The notes below the pieces were generated by a model. That model worked only from the letters and a program-made list of their open reading frames with translations. It was not told where the DNA came from and did not search any database. The translations under genes and the position numbers were made by a program. Below are positions 6,894 to 14,567 of a stretch of DNA of 14,567 bases, piece after piece. The stretch is from UBA11889 sp046582115. GTDB taxonomy: Bacteria; Pseudomonadota; Gammaproteobacteria; Pseudomonadales; Azotimanducaceae. Within the stretch, counting starts at the first letter, position 1; every line of letters begins with the position of its first letter. The stretch is from NCBI GenBank assembly GCA_046582115.1, contig JAYGFA010000079.1:1-14567 (forward strand), given 5' to 3'.

Positions 6894-8060
6894 ATGGAAT
6901 TGGCGTCTGCTGACATAACGCGATACGAGAAGGAAGGCTATCTCGTGGTCCGAGATGCGTTAGACGCGGGAGAACTGAATCGTTTCGACAAGGCATTCCA
7001 GACGCACCTCAACGAACTGCATCCGAGCGAGCTGAATTACCCCGACCCTGGCCGATATACCTTGGCTAAAAGCTGCATGGCTGATCCAGATCTCGCGTTT
7101 GTCGTGGAGCATCCGAATATTGTTGGTCCCGCGAGTCGCTTGTTGGGAGAGGATCCCATACTTACCGCATTCGTAATCTATGACCGAACGCCTGGCGGTC
7201 CTGCTATTCCAGCGCACAACGACTACAAGCGTTGGCGTCCTGTCGGGTCGTCTATGAATTGGTTGTTCACGATTGTCCCGCTATGCGATTTCGATGAAGC
7301 GCGTGGGCAGGTTTTTGTTGCGCCGGGTTCGCATCGGCTCGAACGCGTGCAGTCAGGCCTGGGGCGTGCACAGGAAGTGGCCGAAGCAGTCCGTCCCCAT
7401 GACGACACTTTTATCGACCCGGAACTCCGCCGTGGTGATTTGTTGATGATGAATATGCACTGTTGGCATCGTGCCGCGCCAAATCGAAGTGAGGAACATC
7501 GCGTCGGTTTTTTCAATAAGTACGCGGGAATTTCCTGCCCACCGGCGACAGGCTATTACCTGTTCAGTGACAGCGCCTTTAACGCCTTATCTTCTGAAGG
7601 TCAGCGATACATTGCCGTGCATAGCGATCGAAGGATCGCGCGCGCGCGCATGTTGTTGCAACGCGGGGACCGATATCTCTTTACGCGAGGCGACGATGGT
7701 ATCCGCTTGCCGGGCGGGCCAACCTGGCAGGAGAAAGCGATACCCGATTGGGACATTGGTAATTACATTGCGTCAGTGCATGGACATATGCGAGATCAGG
7801 TGAGGGTTGAGACGCCTTGGGCGAGCTACATCGGCGATTACTACGAAGACAGTGATCTTTGTCGCATATACGGTTACGAAATGAACGACAACGGCTTCCC
7901 AGTTGCATATGAAGGCGAGTGGCTAGATCTCGATAACGTCCGGGAACGAGCAACCCAAGGATATGAATTGGAAGCAATTGAAACGTGGAATTGCCCGGGC
8001 GTGACACGGGGTAAAGGCGTGACACAGGCGCAAGCGCGTATTGATCAATACGCGTACTGA
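6894..8060 (+). CDS. Phytanoyl-CoA dioxygenase (PhyH)-family enzyme with C-terminal extension
   Basis: A 388-residue protein whose first 215 residues form a PhyH-type Fe(II)/2-oxoglutarate oxygenase. It opens with the family signature YEKEGYLVVRDALDAGEL. The iron triad is visible as His108-x-Asp110 (AHNDY) and His192 (CWHRAAPN), with Arg203 in HRVGFFNKY as the likely 2-oxoglutarate anchor. Such enzymes hydroxylate unactivated carbons, in phytanic acid degradation the alpha carbon of the acyl-CoA. Family members are usually about 250-310 residues. Here some 150 more follow, including LLQRGDRYLF (254-263), LPGG (272-275) and a later EGEWLDLDNVRE (340-351), the order expected of a Nudix fold whose catalytic box is lost. 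AAAGGA (6881-6886) precedes the ATG at good spacing. Placement after an acyl-CoA synthetase fits action on an acyl-CoA, but this is inference. Confidence 0.88.
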   Translation: MELASADITRYEKEGYLVVRDALDAGELNRFDKAFQTHLNELHPSELNYPDPGRYTLAKSCMADPDLAFVVEHPNIVGPASRLLGEDPILTAFVIYDRTPGGPAIPAHNDYKRWRPVGSSMNWLFTIVPLCDFDEARGQVFVAPGSHRLERVQSGLGRAQEVAEAVRPHDDTFIDPELRRGDLLMMNMHCWHRAAPNRSEEHRVGFFNKYAGISCPPATGYYLFSDSAFNALSSEGQRYIAVHSDRRIARARMLLQRGDRYLFTRGDDGIRLPGGPTWQEKAIPDWDIGNYIASVHGHMRDQVRVETPWASYIGDYYEDSDLCRIYGYEMNDNGFPVAYEGEWLDLDNVRERATQGYELEAIETWNCPGVTRGKGVTQAQARIDQYAY

Positions 8061-8117
8061 CGCGATAGAGCGATAGCAAGTCCGAGACGTCAGCGCCGCG
8101 ACCTTGGGCTTGTTGGC

Positions 8118-9515
8118 CTAATTAAACAGAATGTTGTTAATGATGAAGGCTGAAAGAATGGCCTGTACAAAAAAGATCAGAAAGATACAGATCGTGACCC
8201 ACACGCGCGGGCGAATGCGCTGATCCATCTGTTTGGCTTGTAGGTACAGGGTCATGAAACTCTGAACAGGAAGCATAAACGCGCCGAAGGTGGCGCCGAA
8301 AATCACCAAGGTGATGGGATCCTGATAGAACACATAGATCAGCGTGCTGATGATAGGCATCGCGATGATGTAACCGCGCGTCCATTTCTTCCGCCGGGCT
8401 AAGTTTTGGCGGTCAATAAAGCCAAACGTCACCATGAGATCGGGGAAAGACCGGGACCCCGCACCGATGCCAGAGAGGGTTGTTGAGAACAGAATGCAGA
8501 ACGCGCCGAACGTAAATAGCCAAAATGCCCAGGGTCCGAGAGTCGCCGTGTACATATTCGACAGCACCGTGATGGTATCGGTGCCCGAGGGAAGCGCGCC
8601 GAGTCGGTTCAAGACGCCAGCCCCCAAGAAGTAAAACGATAACGTCGCAAACGTCAGAATGATGAGCGTGACCCATACATCCGTCTGCACTACCCGTATC
8701 CATCCTTTCGCACGTTCTAGCCATTGCGGATCGTCGCGCTCGCCGCCAACGTAGCTCGGATATCCCTTTTCCACGCACCAATAAGTGTAGGCCGAGATTT
8801 CGCTGGCAGCGACACCCGTGGCTCCGTACATGCCGATGGCTAGTACCCAATGTTCGCTAAGTCCCTCGAATCGGAGACCTTCCATAAGGTTCGCTGGCGT
8901 CGCGGCAAATTCTGTCGACTGCATCAGTAATGCAGAGACAATGGTGGCGAAGGAAAAACTCATGACCATTGCGAACATGACTTTTTCGAATCGGCTGTAG
9001 CTTCCGCTTCCCAGGATCACCATCACGATAAGGGCGGCAATCACCGTAGCCCATGCACCGTCGACGATGGGTAGCATGAGACCCAGCGCTTGGCCGGCAC
9101 CACCGATAATTCCACCGGAGGTTAATAAACCGGGCACAAAGCCGATGAGGCCCAGCCATATCGGCCAGGAAATGGGACCGTTTGGCCCAGGGATTTTCCC
9201 AGGTAGCCGATTGAGAGCACGGAGATAGGTGTCACCGCTGGTGACAACGTAACGGGCGAGCTCCGCTTGTATGAGGGATTTAACCCAACAAGAAAATAAG
9301 ACCCACCATAAAAGCGTAAACCCTGCCGCGGCACCCAAACCGGCCGTTAGCAGGATTTCTCCAGAACCCACGATCGAGCCGGAGACGACAATCCCGGGTC
9401 CCAAATTTTTCAGTCTACCGCTCCAGGTAGTAGGTGCCTGTTTGGTAGCACCGGGTACGATGGTGTAAGGGTCATCGCTCATGGTCTCAGCATACCGCGA
9501 TGCGCCGTGTAGCAT
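8118..9515 (-). CDS. Nramp-family-like membrane transporter lacking the DPGN metal motif
   Basis: A polytopic inner-membrane protein of 465 residues with about 11-12 hydrophobic helices in an Nramp (LeuT-like) layout. The first helix begins LGPGIVVSGSIVGSGEILLT (38-57), which aligns with the Nramp opening GPG..., but VGSGE replaces the metal-binding DPGN. In the region of helix 6, GATGVAASEISAY (231-243) stands where canonical members have the Met-Pro-His metal ligands. It is therefore probably not a standard manganese/iron importer; Nramp-related proteins with altered sites are known to carry magnesium or other substrates. ATG 9515 is the longest start and ATG 9482 (454 aa, MSDDPYTIV) is an alternative; neither has a clear ribosome binding site. 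It is convergent with the dioxygenase gene and divergent from uvrB, so it is likely its own transcription unit. Confidence 0.78.
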   Translation of the reverse strand: MLHGASRYAETMSDDPYTIVPGATKQAPTTWSGRLKNLGPGIVVSGSIVGSGEILLTAGLGAAAGFTLLWWVLFSCWVKSLIQAELARYVVTSGDTYLRALNRLPGKIPGPNGPISWPIWLGLIGFVPGLLTSGGIIGGAGQALGLMLPIVDGAWATVIAALIVMVILGSGSYSRFEKVMFAMVMSFSFATIVSALLMQSTEFAATPANLMEGLRFEGLSEHWVLAIGMYGATGVAASEISAYTYWCVEKGYPSYVGGERDDPQWLERAKGWIRVVQTDVWVTLIILTFATLSFYFLGAGVLNRLGALPSGTDTITVLSNMYTATLGPWAFWLFTFGAFCILFSTTLSGIGAGSRSFPDLMVTFGFIDRQNLARRKKWTRGYIIAMPIISTLIYVFYQDPITLVIFGATFGAFMLPVQSFMTLYLQAKQMDQRIRPRVWVTICIFLIFFVQAILSAFIINNILFN

Positions 9516-9606
9516 GATTTGACACGGTGCCTTTGATCACTTCGTGGGTAATCGAAGAGCGCATAGTGGCTGGTGTGGTTTGCGTTCGCGCTCTAGACTC
9601 GCCTGC

Positions 9607-11622
9607 ATGCAAGCGGTTACTGATTTGAAAGTGGTTGCCGATTATGATCCAGCCGGCGATCAACCGGAGGCGATCGCGGGTCTACTTGATGGGCTCGACA
9701 ATGGGCTGGCGCAACAGACGCTACTGGGAGTTACCGGTTCGGGGAAAACCTTCACTATTGCGAATGTCATTGAGAAGGTCCAACGCACGACCCTGGTCCT
9801 AGCACCTAACAAGACGCTTGCTGCTCAGCTGTACGGCGAATTTCGAGAGTTTTTCCCCGCCAACGCCGTCGAGTACTTTGTGTCGTATTACGACTACTAC
9901 CAACCGGAAGCCTACGTGCCTTCCTCAGATACCTATATCGAGAAGGATGCTTCCATCAATAAGCATATCGAACAGATGCGACTTTCCGCGACGAAAGCAC
10001 TCCTCGAACGTCGAGACACAGTAATCGTTGCGTCCGTTTCAGCCATCTATGGACTCGGGGACCCTCAATCTTATTTACAAATGGTTTTGCACTTAGATCG
10101 CGGCGATCGCGTTGATCAGCGTTACATCCTGATGCGATTGGCAGAGTTGCAATACACGCGCAACGACATGGCGTTCGAGCGTGGTACCTATCGCGTACGC
10201 GGCGACGTGATTGATATTTTCCCTGCAGAGTCCGAACGGGAAGGGGTTCGGATCGAACTCTTCGACGATGAAATCGAAAACCTGTCGACTTTTGATCCAT
10301 TGACAGGTGAGGTTTCGAATCGTGTGCCCCGTTATACCGTCTTTCCTAAAACCCATTACGTCACGCCGCGCGAGAAAACTCTGAGCGTTTTGGACGAAAT
10401 CAACGAAGAGCTGACAGCGCGTCTTGCATTCCTTAAATCAAACGACAAACTCGTTGAAGCGCAGCGGCTCGAACAGCGTACTCGGTATGATCTCGAAATG
10501 ATCAAAGAGCTCGGGTACTGCAGCGGCATCGAGAATTATTCTCGGTATTTGTCTGGGCGGGATGAGGGTGAACCGCCACCGACGTTGTTCGATTACCTCC
10601 CGACGGATGCGCTTCTCATTATTGATGAATCTCACGTGACAGTCCCCCAGCTTGGAGGAATGTACAAGGGCGACCGTTCTCGCAAGGAAACACTCGTCGA
10701 ATACGGCTTTCGATTGCCTTCTGCGCTCGATAATCGTCCCTTGAGATTTGACGAATGGGAAGGGCTAGCGCCGCAAATGATTTTTGTTTCGGCGACGCCG
10801 GGGCCCTATGAGGCTGAGCACGCCGGTAGCGTTGTTGAACAAGTAGTCCGTCCGACGGGACTCGTTGACCCGCAAGTTTCCGTACGGCCAGCTATATCTC
10901 AAGTCGACGATCTGTTTGAAGAAATTCGTATCACCGTCGATGCGGGTGAGCGTGTGCTTGTCACAACGTTAACGAAGCGGATGGCAGAGGATTTATCCGA
11001 ATACTTGGATGAACATGGTGTTCGTGTCAGATATTTGCACTCGGACATCGAGACCGTCGAACGGATGGAGATTATTCGCGATCTGAGGCTAGGGGAGTTC
11101 GACGTTCTGGTCGGTATCAATCTCCTGCGAGAAGGATTGGATATGCCCGAAGTTTCGTTTGTAGCGATTCTCGATGCGGATAAAGAAGGGTTTTTACGCT
11201 CAGAACGCTCACTAATCCAAACCATCGGTCGTGCCGCCCGGAACATAAATGGACGGGCCATCCTTTATGCGGACAACGTTACCGGTTCGATGGAGCGAGC
11301 GATTGCGGAAACGGATCGACGGCGCAACAAGCAGCTGATCTTTAATGCGGAGCACGATATCGTTCCTAAGACGGTCGAGAAGGACGTGACTGATGTCATG
11401 GAGGGTGCTCGATCGCAGACAGGTGGCCGTGGAAGATCCCGTCGGTTTGGGCGGACCGCACCTTCCAGGGTTCATGCGGTTCCAGATGACCCGAAAGCGC
11501 TTGGGAAGCTTCTGAAGAAGCTTGAAAAAGAAATGTTGGAAAGTGCGCGCAATATGGAATTTGAAGAAGCCGCGGCTCTCCGCGACGAAATCGAGGACAT
11601 TCGTACTCAAAGCTTCCTATGA
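9607..11622 (+). CDS. uvrB: Excinuclease ABC subunit B (UvrB)
   Basis: DNA-damage verification helicase of nucleotide excision repair, loaded by UvrA and partner of the UvrC nuclease. The 671 residues match the usual length (673 in E. coli). Visible are Walker A GVTGSGKT (41-48), the damage-probing beta-hairpin with YYDYYQPEAYVPSSDTY (94-110), the DEAD-type box IDESH (339-343), TLTKRMAEDL, GINLLREGLDMPEV and IQTIGRAARN of the helicase core, and a C-terminal UVR domain (about 629-671) with LEKEM...NMEFEEAAALRDEI for UvrC contact. ATG 9607 gives the standard N-terminus; an upstream in-frame GTG at 9544 adds an unrelated 21 residues. No Shine-Dalgarno is seen before 9607, and no LexA-like box was recognised in the 91-bp divergent gap. 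Sequence similarity by eye is strongest to proteobacterial UvrB. Confidence 0.97.
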   Translation: MQAVTDLKVVADYDPAGDQPEAIAGLLDGLDNGLAQQTLLGVTGSGKTFTIANVIEKVQRTTLVLAPNKTLAAQLYGEFREFFPANAVEYFVSYYDYYQPEAYVPSSDTYIEKDASINKHIEQMRLSATKALLERRDTVIVASVSAIYGLGDPQSYLQMVLHLDRGDRVDQRYILMRLAELQYTRNDMAFERGTYRVRGDVIDIFPAESEREGVRIELFDDEIENLSTFDPLTGEVSNRVPRYTVFPKTHYVTPREKTLSVLDEINEELTARLAFLKSNDKLVEAQRLEQRTRYDLEMIKELGYCSGIENYSRYLSGRDEGEPPPTLFDYLPTDALLIIDESHVTVPQLGGMYKGDRSRKETLVEYGFRLPSALDNRPLRFDEWEGLAPQMIFVSATPGPYEAEHAGSVVEQVVRPTGLVDPQVSVRPAISQVDDLFEEIRITVDAGERVLVTTLTKRMAEDLSEYLDEHGVRVRYLHSDIETVERMEIIRDLRLGEFDVLVGINLLREGLDMPEVSFVAILDADKEGFLRSERSLIQTIGRAARNINGRAILYADNVTGSMERAIAETDRRRNKQLIFNAEHDIVPKTVEKDVTDVMEGARSQTGGRGRSRRFGRTAPSRVHAVPDDPKALGKLLKKLEKEMLESARNMEFEEAAALRDEIEDIRTQSFL

Positions 11623-11675
11623 GGTTGGTGTCGTGACGTGTTGTATCGCCGACGATGCTCTGCTAAACACGACCT

Positions 11676-12518
11676 ATGCAGATAATTAAAGCAGGCTCGA
11701 GTATTGGCACCGATATCGCAGGTGTCGATCTCGCGCACCTCGATAGTGCAGAGTTTCGAGGCATATATGGTGCGTGGCTGGAATCTTCGGTTCTGAGGTT
11801 TCGAGACCAAGAACTTACGAAAGACCAACTGCGGGCGTTTAGCGAACGCTTTGGGCCATTGGAGTACGCCCCTATGGGGAAAATAACGCCGGAGCAGCGC
11901 GCGAGTATTCCGAACCCCTACGTGACCAACGTCTCGAACATTGTCGAAAACGGTCGACCGATTGGAGGGCTTGGGTCGGCGGAGGCTAACTGGCATACCG
12001 ACATGTCCTATATCGAACATCCGCCGACCGCGAGTATTCTGATGGCCGTTGAAGTCCCTGAGGTAGGTGGCGATACCGAGTTTTGTGATATGCACGCTGC
12101 GTTTGAAGCGATGCCTGACGACTTGAGCGATCGCGTACGTACGTTATCCATCAAGCACGATGCTGCCCACGATAGCATCGGCGGCCTACGGCATGGTTTT
12201 GATCACTCGGCATCACCGGTCGAGGCGCCCGGCTGGGTCCATCCGATGATACGTATCCACGAAGAAACCCGTCGTGATGCACTTTACTTGGGACGTCGCC
12301 AAGACGCGTACGTTCTGGAGATGGACTTGGATGAAAGCGACACACTGCTAAACACAATTTGGGATTATGTCGCGCTCGAAGGGCATTCTTGGATCCAGCA
12401 TTGGCGGAATGGTGATGTGGTGATGTGGGACAATCGGTCGGTGATGCATCGACGGATGTCGTTTCCCGCATCAAGCCGCAGGCTTATGCATCGAACCCAA
12501 GTTCGCCCGGTACTCTAG
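11676..12518 (+). CDS. TauD/TfdA-family Fe(II)/2-oxoglutarate dioxygenase
   Basis: A 280-residue non-haem iron oxygenase of the taurine/alpha-ketoglutarate dioxygenase fold. The facial triad is His107-x-Asp109 (NWHTDMSY) and His258 (DNRSVMHRR). Arg269 and Arg273 (RRLMHRTQ) lie 11 and 15 residues after the distal His, the spacing of the co-substrate and substrate arginines in E. coli TauD. VGGDTEFCDMHAAFEAMP (130-147) is another family block. Known members cleave sulfonates, phenoxy herbicides or related compounds, or hydroxylate amino acids and carnitine precursors, so the substrate is open. The active site looks intact. It starts 53 bp after uvrB with no ribosome binding site visible; a TAAACA lies 7-12 nt before the ATG. 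It is not obviously connected with uvrB in function. It is a second 2-oxoglutarate oxygenase in the window but of a different family from the PhyH protein. Confidence 0.92.
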   Translation: MQIIKAGSSIGTDIAGVDLAHLDSAEFRGIYGAWLESSVLRFRDQELTKDQLRAFSERFGPLEYAPMGKITPEQRASIPNPYVTNVSNIVENGRPIGGLGSAEANWHTDMSYIEHPPTASILMAVEVPEVGGDTEFCDMHAAFEAMPDDLSDRVRTLSIKHDAAHDSIGGLRHGFDHSASPVEAPGWVHPMIRIHEETRRDALYLGRRQDAYVLEMDLDESDTLLNTIWDYVALEGHSWIQHWRNGDVVMWDNRSVMHRRMSFPASSRRLMHRTQVRPVL

Positions 12519-12540
12519 TGCAGATTCAGGATGATTTTAG

Positions 12541-12568
12541 CTTCCATTCGTAGGTCGCGGGTTCGAAT
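12541..12568 (+). other. tRNA-Gly(TCC)-like 3' fragment (possible tRNA relic)
   Basis: CTTCCAT (12541-12547) reads like an anticodon loop with a TCC anticodon. GGTCGCGGGTTCGAAT (12553-12568) matches the variable-loop/T-arm segment typical of bacterial tRNA-Gly. The flanks do not fold: the anticodon stem is not complementary and AAAAA replaces the 3' half of the T stem, so this is not a functional tRNA. It could be the scar of an integration or rearrangement at a tRNA gene, or a chance match. Confidence 0.3.
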
Positions 12569-12580
12569 AAAAAGTAGTCA

Positions 12581-14557
12581 ATGAGCGAAGCTCGATTTCA
12601 CGTCAACCTGCCCGGCGATCCGGACGTCTCGGATGCGCCACGGATTACAGGACGACGGATTCTAGAACTTGCGGCGAAGACATGGCCGTTTCTTCGCCCC
12701 ATGAAGATTCACCTGGTGTTTTACCTCGTTTTGATTGGATTGTCCGGTTTCGTTGGAACCGTCGCGTATACCCAAGGGTTAGATCTCTTGTCAAACAAGG
12801 TGCTGGTCGGCGAAGAAAAGTTGTTGCCGCTACAAGCATCGATATTATGGCTCGACGACTCGTTTGCCGATATGGATGGCCCCGAGACAGAGGTCCCCAC
12901 CGAAGAGCAGCGGAAAATTATTCTTGACCGCCTGTTGATAGGGACGGGAACACTGCTGTTTCTGGCTTTGGGTGCCTTTATCGCGATTTGGTACTGGGGT
13001 ACTTGGATTTGGCACAGCGTGAACCAATCCCTGCGCGTGGCGATGGTGGAACGTTCGGAACACCTGTCGCTTCGCCACCACAGCAATACACGAGTCGGAG
13101 ACACGGTGTTTCGTGTCTACCAAGATAGTGCGCAAATTATTAACCTGATTCAGCAAGGACTCATCGGTCCGATTGGTTTTTTGTTTGCGCTGGTCTGGGC
13201 GATGCTACTCATCGCGATGCTCGCTCCGAGTCTTTTGTTCGCGTTGCTCATCGTAGGCTTTCCGACACTCTGGTTGACGATCGTTTTCACCCCGCGTATT
13301 CGACGCCGAGCGCTTGCCAATCGAACGGCTAACAGCGATCTCACGTCACGCCTACAAGAAACTTTTGTGGCAGCGAAGATTATCAAGGCGAATCGTGCCG
13401 AAGAAGGAGCCCTGCATCTTTTCGACCAGGATTCGCATCGGGCACTCGATGCGGCGTTCCGGGTTCGATTGGAGATGGTCGTATTGAGTTTGCTGGTGAT
13501 GATGATCGGCGGGCTCTGTGTGATTGCTTCGGAGTTCTTCATGGCCTCGTGGTCTAACGAGGGTTTGGACCTGAATGTCCCTGCCGTGATGGTTTTTTTA
13601 GTCCCGTTTGTTGCGTGGAACCTTGGGGCATTTATATTCGGGCTTGGGCAGACAGGAGGCGCTATCGGGCAAGGCTACGGTGCGGTGCGAATGTGGAGCC
13701 AGCTGCAGGATCTTTTCATCGCCTTGGAACGGGCCTTTTTTATTCTCGATCTTGAGCCCGAAGTGGAAAGCCCGGATAACCCGGAGCCTTTCCCCGTGGA
13801 GGTCGAGCGGCTTGAGTGGCGCGCGGTCGATTTCGCGTATGAACCAAGTCACCCAGTATTGGAATCGCTTGATCTGGTTGCCGACGTCGGAACCATCACG
13901 GCGATCGTTGGTGCGACGGGATCAGGGAAGTCGACGCTCATGTCGATGCTATTGCGGTTGTACGACCCGGATCAGGGCGCTGTCTTGATTAATGGGATTG
14001 ACCTCAAGCGGTTAAGTGTTGAAGACATTCGAGCCAACACCGCCATCGCGCTGCAAAAGAATGTTCTGTTCACGGGCAGCGTCGCGGACAACATTGGATA
14101 CGCAATACCCAACATAGATCGCGACACGATCGTGGAGGCCGCCAAGATTGCTTGCGCCCATGAATTTATTGTTGAGCTGGATAAGGGTTACGACACGGAG
14201 CTCGGCGAGCGAGGGGTAAAATTATCGACGGGCCAACGTCAACGTCTATCCATTGCTCGGGCGGTGGTTCGAGACACGCCAATCTTGATTCTGGATGAGC
14301 CGACCGCCGCACTGGATGCCGTGAACGAACAGCGCGTGCTCGCGAACCTCGATTCATGGGGACGGCAGCGGGTGGTGTTTGTGATCACCCATCGGCTTTC
14401 GACTATTCGGAAAGCCGATACCATCGCTTTTCTTGAGGGCGGTCGCATCGTGGAACTCGGGAGTCATGACGAATTAATGGATCGACACGACGGACGCTAC
14501 CGACGTTTTGTCCTGGCGGATACGACGGGCGTCACGGAGGCGACGGAGCGTGAGTGA
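12581..14557 (+). CDS. ABC exporter half-transporter (membrane domain fused to ATPase)
   Basis: A 658-residue type IV (MsbA-like) ABC exporter subunit. An N-terminal cytoplasmic stretch (1-40) is followed by hydrophobic helices near 44-64, 120-143, 194-236, 298-322 and 336-357. The loop between the first two (about 65-118, acidic and longer than usual) should face outside. The ATPase domain (about 407-645) is complete: Walker A GATGSGKST (444-452), Q-loop Gln492, signature LSTGQ (548-552, a variant of LSGGQ), Walker B ILILD (568-572) with catalytic Glu573, and switch His604. ATP hydrolysis should be intact. The cargo is unknown; lipids, peptides or drugs are typical. No ribosome binding site is seen at the ATG. 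A possible following gene overlaps its stop, so it may be one half of a heterodimer. It starts 62 bp after the TauD-like gene. Confidence 0.93.
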   Translation: MSEARFHVNLPGDPDVSDAPRITGRRILELAAKTWPFLRPMKIHLVFYLVLIGLSGFVGTVAYTQGLDLLSNKVLVGEEKLLPLQASILWLDDSFADMDGPETEVPTEEQRKIILDRLLIGTGTLLFLALGAFIAIWYWGTWIWHSVNQSLRVAMVERSEHLSLRHHSNTRVGDTVFRVYQDSAQIINLIQQGLIGPIGFLFALVWAMLLIAMLAPSLLFALLIVGFPTLWLTIVFTPRIRRRALANRTANSDLTSRLQETFVAAKIIKANRAEEGALHLFDQDSHRALDAAFRVRLEMVVLSLLVMMIGGLCVIASEFFMASWSNEGLDLNVPAVMVFLVPFVAWNLGAFIFGLGQTGGAIGQGYGAVRMWSQLQDLFIALERAFFILDLEPEVESPDNPEPFPVEVERLEWRAVDFAYEPSHPVLESLDLVADVGTITAIVGATGSGKSTLMSMLLRLYDPDQGAVLINGIDLKRLSVEDIRANTAIALQKNVLFTGSVADNIGYAIPNIDRDTIVEAAKIACAHEFIVELDKGYDTELGERGVKLSTGQRQRLSIARAVVRDTPILILDEPTAALDAVNEQRVLANLDSWGRQRVVFVITHRLSTIRKADTIAFLEGGRIVELGSHDELMDRHDGRYRRFVLADTTGVTEATERE

Positions 14558-14567
14558 CATCGAGGGT
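14550..14567 (+). CDS. Possible start of a following gene (partial)
   Basis: GTG at 14550 opens a frame (MSDIEG) that overlaps the ABC gene's stop by 8 bp and runs off the window. GGAGG (14536-14540) lies nine bases upstream. Overlapping genes for two exporter halves are common, so a partner ABC subunit is a natural guess, but six codons are too few to identify anything. Confidence 0.35.

Noticed and set aside
8061..8117. Terminator between the convergent dioxygenase and transporter genes
   Set aside because: CAAGTCC and GGGCTTG can pair with one wobble, but the loop is over 20 nt and no T tract follows.
9544..9606. In-frame GTG extension of uvrB
   Set aside because: The extra 21 residues do not resemble any UvrB N-terminus, and ATG 9607 gives the standard length.
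9516..9606. TTGACA at 9519-9524 as a -35 box for uvrB
   Set aside because: No acceptable -10 box lies at 16-18 bp; the only TA-rich hexamers are at unsuitable spacing.

Overview
The window is a gene-dense, moderate-GC bacterial segment with no intergenic stretch over about 130 bp. The best taxonomic pointer is uvrB, whose protein follows the proteobacterial (E. coli-type) sequence almost block by block. I infer a proteobacterium, probably gammaproteobacterial and environmental. That is a memory-based judgement, not a search result. No transposase, integrase, CRISPR array or rRNA gene is visible.

Left end (1-1003, + strand): the last codons of a nitrile hydratase beta subunit overlap the alpha subunit gene, whose metal-binding motif is of the cobalt type. 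A small nitrile hydratase accessory protein follows. The order beta-alpha-accessory is that of cobalt-type operons. The matching amidase, if any, lies outside the window.

Middle left (1075-3347, - strand): a CaiB/BaiF (family III) CoA-transferase is followed by a luciferase-like flavin-dependent oxidoreductase, probably in one transcript. The CoA-transferase has no ATG, GTG or TTG in frame at its true N-terminus. The reading frame and a perfect ribosome binding site point to an ATC start. A candidate promoter, flanked by an 8-bp inverted repeat, lies in the divergent gap.

Middle (3509-8060, + strand): divergent from the CoA-transferase run a linalool dehydratase/isomerase (Ldi)-family protein, an AMP-forming acyl-CoA synthetase and a phytanoyl-CoA-dioxygenase-family enzyme with an extra C-terminal domain resembling a degenerate Nudix fold. 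Together with the minus-strand pair they look like a catabolic locus for an unknown, perhaps terpenoid or branched, substrate: hydration/dehydration or isomerisation, oxygenation, CoA activation and CoA transfer. The Ldi-like protein keeps the active-site cysteine pair but appears to have lost the catalytic histidine, so its chemistry may differ from linalool dehydration.

Right part (8118-14567): a minus-strand Nramp-like transporter without the canonical metal-binding motif, then on the + strand uvrB (housekeeping excision repair), a TauD/TfdA dioxygenase and a complete ABC exporter half-transporter. A second gene may begin in overlap with the exporter at the right edge. These three plus-strand genes lack obvious Shine-Dalgarno sequences, unlike several genes on the left. 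A short tRNA-Gly-like 3' remnant lies just before the ABC gene.
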